Positions 18,886 through 26,952 of a stretch of 40,575 nucleotides of DNA are shown in pieces. Source of the DNA: Verrucomicrobiales bacterium. GTDB taxonomy: Bacteria > Verrucomicrobiota > Verrucomicrobiia > Limisphaerales > UBA9464. A program made the translations under genes and the position numbers. The stretch lies in the NCBI GenBank assembly GCA_027489875.1, contig JAIXZE010000006.1:1-40575 (forward strand). Reading direction: 5' to 3'. Each line of letters opens with the position of its first letter. Position 1 is the stretch's first letter. Below the pieces are notes generated by a model that searched no databases, had not been told where the DNA came from, and saw only the letters and a program-made list of their open reading frames with translations.

Positions 18886-19008
18886 TCCCACAGGGATATC
18901 GATGAGGCGCTTCCCCGCGCGCCCCCCCCCTCCCACACACCAGCCCTCCATCCCCCCCTCCGGACGGGATACCGGGGAAACCCGCCCCCAGCTTAGGGTT
19001 GGCCCCCA

Positions 19009-20118
19009 ATGGACTACCGAGGATCGAAAACATGGTTGAGGCTCGTCTGCGCGGGCTGGGTGACGGCAATCGCCCTCTGCGGATGTCACAAGCCCCACGC
19101 GACGCACGAACACGGCGAAGCCTCCAAGCTGATCGTCACACGCCCCCTCCGGAAGGACACGACCGTGGTGCGGGAGTTCGTGGCCCAGATCCACTCCGCC
19201 CGGAACATTGAAGTCCGGGCGATCGAGCGCGGTTATCTGGAGTCGGTCAAGGTGCTGGAAGGGCAGAAGGTCCAGGAGGGCGAACTGATGTTCAAGATCC
19301 TGCCCGTGCTCTATCAGGCCGAACTGAAGCGCGCGGAGGCCGAAGCCAAGGCCGCCAAGGTCGAATACGACAACACGAAGCGCCTCACCGATTCCAAGGT
19401 CGTCTCCGATACCGAACTGGCCATCGCCGAGGCCAAGCTGGAAAAAGCCCGGGCTGAGGTGAACCTCGCCCAGACCCACCTCGGATTCACCGAGATCAAG
19501 GCCCCGTTCACCGCCCTTGTGGACCGCCTGCACCTCCGGAACGGCAGCCTCGTGGACGAAGGCGACCTGCTCACCACGCTCTCGGACAACAGCGAGGTCT
19601 GGGTGTACTTCAACGTTCCCGAAACCGATTACCTCGAATACGCGTCGCATCCCCAACCCGAGGAGCGCCAGACCGTCCGCCTCATCATGGCCAATGGTCG
19701 GGCCTTCGAACACCCGGGGCGCATCAACGCCATCGAGGCCGAGTTCAACAGCGAGACCGGCACCATCGCGTTCCGGGCGGATTTCCCGAACCCCAAGGGA
19801 CTGCTCCGCCACGGCGAAACCGGAAACATCCGCATGGAAAAGGTGGTCAAGGACGCGCTCCTGATCCCGCAGAAGGCCACCTTCGAGATCCTCGATCACC
19901 ATTACGTCTTCGTCCTCGGCAAGGACGACGTCCTCACCCAGCAACGCATCCATATCAGCGAGGAAATCGAGGATCTGTTCATCGTCACCTCAGGCTTGAA
20001 CCCGGATGACCGGATCGTCCTCGAGGGCCTGCGACAGGCCAAGGCCGGCGAGAAGCCCGTGCATGAGTACCTGGAGCCCGCGAAGGCCTACGGCAACCTG
20101 AAGCTCCGCGCCGAATAA
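19009..20118 (+). CDS. RND efflux periplasmic adaptor lipoprotein (HlyD/AcrA family)
   Basis: A 369-residue membrane-fusion protein linking the inner-membrane pump to the outer-membrane channel. The N-terminal hydrophobic segment ends in the lipobox LCGC (Cys26), so it should be a lipoprotein like AcrA. A lipoyl-like half (IEVRAIERGYLESVKVLEG) leads into a short alpha-helical hairpin (about 103-150, rich in Ala, Glu and Lys), the returning half (FTEIKAPFTALVDR), a beta-barrel with VYFNVPETDY and RLIMANG, and a membrane-proximal domain. It is the first gene of the operon, 18 bp before the pump. No local TetR or MarR repressor is present. Confidence 0.93.
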   Translation: MDYRGSKTWLRLVCAGWVTAIALCGCHKPHATHEHGEASKLIVTRPLRKDTTVVREFVAQIHSARNIEVRAIERGYLESVKVLEGQKVQEGELMFKILPVLYQAELKRAEAEAKAAKVEYDNTKRLTDSKVVSDTELAIAEAKLEKARAEVNLAQTHLGFTEIKAPFTALVDRLHLRNGSLVDEGDLLTTLSDNSEVWVYFNVPETDYLEYASHPQPEERQTVRLIMANGRAFEHPGRINAIEAEFNSETGTIAFRADFPNPKGLLRHGETGNIRMEKVVKDALLIPQKATFEILDHHYVFVLGKDDVLTQQRIHISEEIEDLFIVTSGLNPDDRIVLEGLRQAKAGEKPVHEYLEPAKAYGNLKLRAE

Positions 20119-20136
20119 CAACCCGGACATCCGACC

Positions 20137-23100
20137 ATGTTTACCAAGATCCTCAAGCGTCCGGCCCTCGCCATCGTCATCTCCCTGATCATCCTCTTCC
20201 TCGGAGGACTCTCGATCGTCACCCTGCCCATCTCGCAGTTTCCAGATGTGGCCCCGGTGGTGGTGATGGTGACCCTCGACTACCCCGGCGCCAGCGCCAA
20301 GGTCCTCGAGGAGTCCTGCCTCATCCCCCTCGAACGCTCCATCAACGGCGTTCCCAACATGAAGTACATGACCTCGGACGCCACCAGCGCGGGCGAGGCA
20401 ACCATCCAGGTCGTGTTCAACATGGGCACCGACCCGAATCAGGCCACGGTCAACGTCATGAACCGGGTCAACCAGGTCATGAGCCGGCTCCCACCCCTCG
20501 TGCAGCGCGAGGGCGTGGTGGTGAACAACCTCACCCCGAACATGCTGATGTATGTCAACCTCTACAGCACCGACAAGAACGCGGACATGCAGTTCCTGTT
20601 CAATTACGGCTACATCAACCTCATTCCCGAACTGAGCCGCATCAAGGGTGTCGGCTCCGCCAAGATCCTCGGCACCCGGCAGTACGCCATGCGCGTCTGG
20701 TTGAATCCCGAACGCATGCGTGCCTATGGCATCGCGACCGAGGAGATCATGAAGGCGCTTGCCGAACAGAGCGTGATCGGTTCCCCGGGCCGCCTGGGCC
20801 GCGCGGACAGCAAGGCCTCGCAGTCGCTGGAATACGTTCTGACCTATGTCGGACGGTTCAACGAGGTGGAGCAGTATGAGAACGTCATCCTGCGCGCCAC
20901 CCCAAAGGGCGAACTCCTGCGCCTGAAGGACGTCGCCACCGTCGAGCTCGGAAGCGAGTTCTACGACCTGTACTCGGACCTCGATGGCAGCCCCTCGGCC
21001 GCCATCGTCATCAAGCAGAGCTACGGCAGCAACGCCCACGAGGTGATCAAGGAGGTCAAGGCCACCCTCGCCGAGTTCAAGAAGAAGTCCTTCCCCGCAG
21101 GCATGGACTACAAGATCAGCTATGACGTCTCCGACTTCCTCAACGCCTCCGTCGAGAAGGTCCTCCACACGCTGATCGAGGCCTTCGTCCTTGTCGCACT
21201 CGTGGTGTTCGTATTCCTCGGTGACTGGCGCTCCACGCTGATACCCACGCTCGCCATCCCTGTCTCGCTGATCGGTGCCTTCTTCCTCATGCAGATGTTC
21301 GGCGTGACCATCAACCTCATCACCCTCTTCGCCCTCGTCCTCGCCATCGGCATCGTCGTCGACAACGCCATCGTCGTGGTCGAAGCCGTCCACGCGAAGA
21401 TGCACGAGACCACGCTCTCGCCGTACAAGGCCACCATGCTGGTGATGCACGAGATCGGCGGCGCCGTCATCGCCATCACGCTCGTGATGACCGCCGTCTT
21501 CGTCCCCGTGACCTTCATGAGCGGTCCCGTCGGTGTCTTCTACCGACAGTTCTCCATCACCATGGCGGTCGCCATCGTCCTCTCCGGCGTCATGGCTCTG
21601 ACCCTCACCCCCGTCTTGTGCGGCATGCTGCTCAAGCGTCCGGACCACGCCCACGGTTCCAAGGGTCCCGTCGGGTTCCTCCTCGCCAAGTTCAACACCT
21701 TCTTCGAGAAGGTCACCGACGCCTACACCGCCCTGCTCCGTCGGATTGTCCACCGCTGGGTGCTGACCCTGATCGTCCTCGGGGCCGCCGTCGTGGCCAT
21801 CCAGGTCATCGGCAGCCGGTTGCCCGTCGGCTTCATCCCGGCCGAGGACCAGGGCATGATCTACGCCATCATCCAGACGCCGCCGGGATCCACGCTCGAA
21901 CGGACGTTCGCCAAATCCACCGAACTCCAGCAGATCGCCAACTCCATCGAAGGCGTCGAATCCGTCTCATCGCTGGCGGGCTACGAGGTGCTGACCGAGG
22001 GCCGTGGATCGAACGCCGGGACCTGCCTCATCAACCTGAAGAACTGGTCCAAGCGCAAGATGACCGCGCCCCAGATCATCGCGGAACTCGAACACCGCTG
22101 CAAAGCCATCGCCGGCGTCACCATCGAGTTCTACGAACCACCCGCGGTTCCCGGTTACGGTGCCGCCGGCGGCTTCTCCCTCCGTCTCCTCGACAAGACC
22201 GCCACCGGCGATTACGACAAGCTCCAGGTCGTGAACGACGAGTTCATGGCGGCGTTGGCAAAGCGCAAGGAACTGCGCGGCCTGTTCACCTTCTTCAGTG
22301 CCAGTTACCCGCAGCACGAACTCGTCATCGACAACAGGGCCGCCATGCAGAAGGGCGTTTCCATCGGCAAGGCCATGGACAACCTCTCCATCCTCATCGG
22401 CAGCACCTATGAGCAGGGCTTCATCAAGTTCGGCCAGTTCTTCAAGCTGTACGTCCAGGCCGATCCCAAGTTCCGGAAACTCCCCAAGGATCTGAACGAC
22501 CTGTTCGTCGCCAACGAAAAGGGCGAGATGGTTCCCTACTCCGCGTTCATGACCATCAAGCCCAAGCAGGGCCTCAACGAAATCACCCGCTACAACGCCT
22601 ACCCCGCTCCCTCCATCCAGGGTGCTCCCGCCGATGGCTACAGCAGCGGCGACGCCATCAAGGCCATCCAGGAGGTCGCCGCCCAGACCCTCCCACGCGG
22701 CTTCGACATCGGATGGGCCGGGTTGTCCTTCGACGAAGTCGGCCGCGGCAACGAGGCCCTCTACATCTTCCTGATCGTCCTTGTCTTCGTCTATCTGGTG
22801 CTGGTCGGTCAGTATGAGAGCTTCCTTCTCCCACTGCCCGTCATCCTCTCGCTCCCGGTCGGCGTGATGGGTTCTTTCATGCTGCTCAAGGCCATGGGCC
22901 TGGACAATGACATCTACGCCCAGGTCGGCCTCATCATGCTAGTCGGTCTGCTCGGCAAGAACGCGATCCTGATCGTTGAGTTCGCCGCACAGCGGCATTC
23001 GCAGGGCGTAAGCGCACTCGAGGCCGCCATCGAAGGCGCACGGTCCCGATTCCGCCCCATCCTCATGACCTCCTTCGCCTTCATCGCCGGCATGGTTCCC

Positions 23101-23313
23101 CTCCTTCGCGCCTCCGGCGCCGGTGCCATCGCCAGCCGAACCATCGGAGCCTCCGCCGCCGGCGGCATGCTGCTCGGCACCGTGATGGGTGTGATCGTGA
23201 TCCCCGGCCTCTACTACATCTTCGCCCGACTCTCCGAACGTACGAAACTCCTCCCGGACGAAGACGAACTCCCATTGAGCGAACTCCCCGAAGACGAAAG
23301 GTCCGGCGCATGA
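20137..23313 (+). CDS. RND efflux pump inner-membrane permease (HAE-1/AcrB type)
   Basis: 1058 residues, close to AcrB (1049), with the usual layout of twelve membrane helices and two large periplasmic loops. TM1 follows MFTKILKRPALAIVIS, and the porter domain opens with PISQFPDVAPVVV. TM4 reads AIGIVVDNAIVVVEAV, so the proton-relay pair AspAsp (407/408 in AcrB) is Asp409-Asn410 here. The TM10 lysine is conserved (K941, GLLGKNAILIVEF). This D-to-N change may characterise a subfamily rather than inactivate the pump. It sits between adaptor and channel genes, and its last four bases overlap the channel start. Hydrophobic drug or metabolite export driven by protons is the likely role; the substrate is unknown. 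Confidence 0.95.
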   Translation: MFTKILKRPALAIVISLIILFLGGLSIVTLPISQFPDVAPVVVMVTLDYPGASAKVLEESCLIPLERSINGVPNMKYMTSDATSAGEATIQVVFNMGTDPNQATVNVMNRVNQVMSRLPPLVQREGVVVNNLTPNMLMYVNLYSTDKNADMQFLFNYGYINLIPELSRIKGVGSAKILGTRQYAMRVWLNPERMRAYGIATEEIMKALAEQSVIGSPGRLGRADSKASQSLEYVLTYVGRFNEVEQYENVILRATPKGELLRLKDVATVELGSEFYDLYSDLDGSPSAAIVIKQSYGSNAHEVIKEVKATLAEFKKKSFPAGMDYKISYDVSDFLNASVEKVLHTLIEAFVLVALVVFVFLGDWRSTLIPTLAIPVSLIGAFFLMQMFGVTINLITLFALVLAIGIVVDNAIVVVEAVHAKMHETTLSPYKATMLVMHEIGGAVIAITLVMTAVFVPVTFMSGPVGVFYRQFSITMAVAIVLSGVMALTLTPVLCGMLLKRPDHAHGSKGPVGFLLAKFNTFFEKVTDAYTALLRRIVHRWVLTLIVLGAAVVAIQVIGSRLPVGFIPAEDQGMIYAIIQTPPGSTLERTFAKSTELQQIANSIEGVESVSSLAGYEVLTEGRGSNAGTCLINLKNWSKRKMTAPQIIAELEHRCKAIAGVTIEFYEPPAVPGYGAAGGFSLRLLDKTATGDYDKLQVVNDEFMAALAKRKELRGLFTFFSASYPQHELVIDNRAAMQKGVSIGKAMDNLSILIGSTYEQGFIKFGQFFKLYVQADPKFRKLPKDLNDLFVANEKGEMVPYSAFMTIKPKQGLNEITRYNAYPAPSIQGAPADGYSSGDAIKAIQEVAAQTLPRGFDIGWAGLSFDEVGRGNEALYIFLIVLVFVYLVLVGQYESFLLPLPVILSLPVGVMGSFMLLKAMGLDNDIYAQVGLIMLVGLLGKNAILIVEFAAQRHSQGVSALEAAIEGARSRFRPILMTSFAFIAGMVPLLRASGAGAIASRTIGASAAGGMLLGTVMGVIVIPGLYYIFARLSERTKLLPDEDELPLSELPEDERSGA

Positions 23314-24812
23314 ATACTGCCTTGAAGCATCTCCCCGCGGCCGTTGCCGCAGCCATCCTGTCCATCGCCGCCGGATGCGGAACCCCGCGCACCGGTCCCC
23401 TGCCGCCCAGCACGGTCACGTTGCCGGAACAGTTTCCCGGCGTCGGAACCACTCCGAACCCTGCCATGATCGGGTGGGGCGAGTTCTTCCAGGATCCCGC
23501 ACTGGTCGACCTGATCTCGACCGCGCTCACCAACAACCAGGAGCTCCACATCCTCCAGCAGGAGGTGGCCATCGCCAAGGCCGAGGCCGGCGCGCGCAAA
23601 GGCGAACTCTTCCCCTTCGTGAAGCTGGGTGGACGCGCCGGAGCCGAGAAGGTCTCACGCAACACCCGCGACGGTGCCGTCGAGGAGAACCTCGAAATCC
23701 AGGAAGGCCGGAGGTTCCCCGAACCCCTCCGGAACTACGGCGTCATCGCCGACTTCGATTGGGAGATCGACATCTGGAGGAAGCTCCGCAACCAGCGGGA
23801 TGCCGCCATGTCCCGCTACCTCGCCACCCAGGAGGGGCGGAACTTCATGGTGACCCACCTCGTCTCGGAGGTCGCCGAATCCTACTACGAGCTGCTCGCC
23901 CTCGACAGCCAGCTGGCCATCCTGAAACAGATGGTCGAGGTCCAGCAGCGGGCGCTGGAATCCGTCCGGCTCAAGAAATCCGCCGCACGCGTCACTGAAC
24001 TCGCCGTGCGCCGGTTCGAAGCGGAAGTCTTCAAGAACCGGGGTGCCCTGTTCGCGATCCAGCAGCGGATCACCGAAACAGAGAACCGCCTCAACTTCCT
24101 CGCCGGACGTTACCCCCAGCCGATCCAACGGAATCCGGAAGGCTTCGAGCTCCGGACGCTCAACCAGCTCCAGGCTGGCGTGCCCTCCGAACTGCTGCGG
24201 AATCGTCCCGACATCCGCCAGGCCGAACTCGAACTCGTCGCGGCCGGCCTCGACGTCAAGGCCGCGGGCGCGCGTTTCTACCCTTCCGCCAGCCTCTCCG
24301 CGGCGCTGGGCATCGAATCGTTCACCCTCGGTTCTCCCATCCTCGCCAAGGAGAACCTCGTCTACGGCGCGACCGCCAACCTCGTGGGCCCCCTCATCAA
24401 CCGCAGCGCCATCAAGGCCGCGTTCGCCAGCGCCCGGGCCGACCAGATCGCCGCCATCTACCGCTACCAACAAAAGGTCCTCCAGGCCTACATCGACGTC
24501 GTCAACCAGCTGTCCCAGATCAGCAACATGAGCCAGAGCTACGCGATGAAGTCGCAGCAGGTCGAAGCCCTCGCCAACTCCTCCACCCTCTCCTCCCAGC
24601 TGTTTGACTCGGCCCGTGCCGACTACACCGAGGTGCTCCTCACCCAACGCGAGGCACTCGAATCCCACATCGACCTCGTCGAGATCCGACAGACCCAGCT
24701 CACTGCCCTCGTCAAGGCCTACAAGGCCATCGGCGGCGGCACGTCCAGGACCAACACGGTCCCGCTCCCCGCCCTCCCACCGCGACCGGCAACCCCCTCC
24801 GGAAAACCGTAA
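23310..24812 (+). CDS. outer-membrane efflux channel lipoprotein (TolC/NodT family)
   Basis: A 500-residue outer-membrane factor completing the tripartite pump. The start overlaps the pump stop as ATGA, implying translational coupling. The N-terminus is a lipoprotein signal with Cys23 (SIAAGC). WWEF-like features of the family appear as IGWGEFFQDPALVDLIS, FDWEIDIWRKLRNQRDAA and LLRNRPDIRQAELELVAA, the last being a conserved hinge of NodT-type channels. The two OEP repeats span about 55-260 and 275-470, mostly long helices. The C-terminal tail is proline-rich (LPALPPRPATPSG). Expected to trimerise across the outer membrane. Confidence 0.94.
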   Translation: MNTALKHLPAAVAAAILSIAAGCGTPRTGPLPPSTVTLPEQFPGVGTTPNPAMIGWGEFFQDPALVDLISTALTNNQELHILQQEVAIAKAEAGARKGELFPFVKLGGRAGAEKVSRNTRDGAVEENLEIQEGRRFPEPLRNYGVIADFDWEIDIWRKLRNQRDAAMSRYLATQEGRNFMVTHLVSEVAESYYELLALDSQLAILKQMVEVQQRALESVRLKKSAARVTELAVRRFEAEVFKNRGALFAIQQRITETENRLNFLAGRYPQPIQRNPEGFELRTLNQLQAGVPSELLRNRPDIRQAELELVAAGLDVKAAGARFYPSASLSAALGIESFTLGSPILAKENLVYGATANLVGPLINRSAIKAAFASARADQIAAIYRYQQKVLQAYIDVVNQLSQISNMSQSYAMKSQQVEALANSSTLSSQLFDSARADYTEVLLTQREALESHIDLVEIRQTQLTALVKAYKAIGGGTSRTNTVPLPALPPRPATPSGKP

Positions 24813-24869
24813 AGCCGCACCGCGCACCACGGCTTGTGTAAGCCCCAACGCCCCCTAACCTCCTCCACC

Positions 24870-25511
24870 ATGGAACCCGCCAAGTTGCGCATCCTGCTGG
24901 CGGACGATCACAGCCTCGTCCGTCAGGGCTTCCGACGGATCCTCGAAGGTCAGCACGACATGACCGTCATTGGCGAGGCCTCCAACGGTCGTCTCGCCCT
25001 CGAAATGACCGGTCAACTACGTCCGGACATCCTCGTCATGGATGTCACCATGCCCGAGCTCAACGGGATCGAGGCCACCCGTCAGGTCACCAAGCTGTAT
25101 CCGCGAACACGCGTGGTCGCCCTTTCCATGCAGAAAAGCGGCGTCTACGTCCGCGAGATGCTCCGCGCCGGTGCCCGGGGATACCTGCTGAAGGAGTGCA
25201 CCGAACAGGACCTCGTCTCTGCCATCCGCGAAGTATCCCTCGGCAAGGCCTGGCTCAGCCCGGATGTCAGCAATGCGGTCCTCGAAGACTACCGGAAGCA
25301 CGTCACGGAACCCATCGACCTCCTCTCCCCGCGTGAGCGCGAGGTCCTCCAGTTCATCGCCGAAGGCAAGACCAACAAGGAAATCGCCTCCCAGCTCAAC
25401 CTCAGCGTCTACACCGTCGAAGCCCATCGCGGCCGCGTGATGGAGAAGCTCAACCTCCACTCCAGCACCGAACTCGTCCGGTTCGCCATCCGCCACGGCA
25501 TGGTGGATTGA
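24870..25511 (+). CDS. NarL/FixJ-type response regulator
   Basis: A 213-residue DNA-binding response regulator. The receiver domain has the acidic pair D12-D13 (LLADDHSLVRQGF), the phospho-acceptor D58 (LVMDVTMPELNG) and the conserved lysine in YLLKECT. The C-terminal LuxR-type HTH is LSPREREVLQFIAEGKTNKE followed by IA and a recognition helix with VYTVEAHRGRVMEKL. The ATG at 24870 is preferred because the upstream codons are not conserved in this family. It lies 57 bp after the efflux channel and 13 bp before the kinase gene, so it is probably read with both. Control of the efflux operon is a reasonable inference. Confidence 0.93.
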   Translation: MEPAKLRILLADDHSLVRQGFRRILEGQHDMTVIGEASNGRLALEMTGQLRPDILVMDVTMPELNGIEATRQVTKLYPRTRVVALSMQKSGVYVREMLRAGARGYLLKECTEQDLVSAIREVSLGKAWLSPDVSNAVLEDYRKHVTEPIDLLSPREREVLQFIAEGKTNKEIASQLNLSVYTVEAHRGRVMEKLNLHSSTELVRFAIRHGMVD

Positions 25512-25524
25512 GACGCCCCCGCCC

Positions 25525-26847
25525 ATGGCTTACTCCAGCCTGACGCTCCGCAGCCGAAACGTCCTCCGCGGACTCACCCTCGGCTTCCTCCTGGTCCTCC
25601 TTCTCCTCGGAGCCTCCGGCTGGGTCGCCGTGCGCCGGAGTCGCGCCATCAGCCAGAATGTCGCCAAGCTCGCACGCGACCACCTCATCATCGCCCGCCT
25701 CATCCATGAGATCCAGGCGACCCAGAACGCGATGACCGAGGTCCTCCAACGCATCGTGCAACCGGGACAGGAGCCGCCGGCACCGACGCTTCTCCTCGGC
25801 AACCTCGAAGAGAGCACGCAACAGCTGACCCAACTCTCCGGCGAGGTTCGGGCCATGGCGGGCAGCCCGCTCTGGCTCGAACTGGAGTCGAGCATGAAGT
25901 CCTTCAGCGACGACATCCGTCAGGTCCTCTACGTGACCAACCCCGCTTCACCCGCCCAGATCCAGGACCTCTTCAACCAGAACAACCGGATGATCTCCCA
26001 GGTCAATGAACTCATCCGCAGAAGCTCCGACCGCCTCGCCGAGGCAGAACTCGAAATCCAGGACCAGTCCGACAAGCTGCGCCGCAACTCCACTTCCCTC
26101 CTCGGGACGAGCCTCGTGCTCGCCATCGGCTGCGCCGCCACCACCATCCTGTTCGTACGCCAGAGCATCGACCGCATGAAATGGCAGTCGAGCGAGCTCG
26201 ATCGCGTCTCGTGGCACATGCTCCAGGGCCAGGAGGAAGCCGCCCGCCGCTTCTCCCACGAACTCCATGACGAACTCGGCCAGTCCCTGGCCGCCGTCCG
26301 CTCCAACCTCAACAACCAGGGCAACCACGCCATCGAACTCCTCCGCGCCGACTGCCTCCATCTCGTCGACCAGTCCATCGCCAACGTCCGCGAACTCTCC
26401 CAACTCCTCCGTCCCGTCATCCTCGACGACTTCGGGCTCGAAGCCGGATTGCAATGGCTCGCTGAGTCCTTCTCGCAACGCACGCGCCTCGCCGTCGATT
26501 TCAAGGCGTCGGGCGTCCAACGCTATTGCGACGAGACCGAGACCCATCTCTTCCGCATCGCACAGGAAGCGTTCACCAACATCGCCCGCCACTCCGCGGC
26601 CACCGCGGTGATCGTCCGTCTCCATGCCACCGCCTCCACGATCCTCCTCAGCATCGAGGACAACGGCCGCGGAATGCCCGAAACCCCGCCCGATGGCTCA
26701 AGACCTTCGACGCTCGGCATGGTCGGAATGCGCGCCCGGGCCCGGCAATGCGGCGGCGATTTCACCGTCACCCGCGTCGAACCCCACGGCCACCGCATCG
26801 AAGTCGAGGTCCCCGTCCGCCTGCCACCCCCGGAACCCGCCACGTGA
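25525..26847 (+). CDS. membrane sensor histidine kinase, HisKA_3 type
   Basis: A 440-residue kinase with TM1 at about 16-36, a helical extracytoplasmic sensor (37-188) and TM2 at about 190-212. The dimerisation box FSHELHDELGQSLAAVRSNL carries the phospho-histidine H248. The ATPase domain shows the N box (AQEAFTNIARHS), G1 (SIEDNGRGM) and a GMVGMRARA lid end. It is the cognate partner of the regulator 13 bp upstream, a NarX/DegS-like pairing with the regulator gene first. No PAS, GAF or HAMP domain is evident. The ligand is unknown; sensing a pump substrate or envelope stress is inference. Confidence 0.93.
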   Translation: MAYSSLTLRSRNVLRGLTLGFLLVLLLLGASGWVAVRRSRAISQNVAKLARDHLIIARLIHEIQATQNAMTEVLQRIVQPGQEPPAPTLLLGNLEESTQQLTQLSGEVRAMAGSPLWLELESSMKSFSDDIRQVLYVTNPASPAQIQDLFNQNNRMISQVNELIRRSSDRLAEAELEIQDQSDKLRRNSTSLLGTSLVLAIGCAATTILFVRQSIDRMKWQSSELDRVSWHMLQGQEEAARRFSHELHDELGQSLAAVRSNLNNQGNHAIELLRADCLHLVDQSIANVRELSQLLRPVILDDFGLEAGLQWLAESFSQRTRLAVDFKASGVQRYCDETETHLFRIAQEAFTNIARHSAATAVIVRLHATASTILLSIEDNGRGMPETPPDGSRPSTLGMVGMRARARQCGGDFTVTRVEPHGHRIEVEVPVRLPPPEPAT

Positions 26848-26952
26848 GGCCAGCCCGTGGCCCCAGGCCCGACAGACGATACGCCAAAAGACGCCCCGGA
26901 GGGGGGTGCTGTCGCTTGTCCACGCCGTCCGACCCGATTAACACTTTGCGTT

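Noticed and set aside
18763-18996. Short frame, and the phrase ILHIEYAGFPLPEGLHWHEQ in another frame ending at 18860, after the toxin gene
   Set aside because: The second phrase looks protein-like, but has no start codon, is out of frame with the toxin gene and I cannot match it to a family. Could be a gene remnant; not enough to call.
19990-21753. 587-codon minus-strand frame opposite the RND pump
   Set aside because: Low-complexity His/Asp/Glu-rich translation, an antisense shadow of a well-conserved pump gene.
24831-24844. Hairpin GGCTT-GTGT-AAGCC between the efflux channel and the regulator
   Set aside because: Only a 5-bp stem and no T run; not convincing as a terminator.
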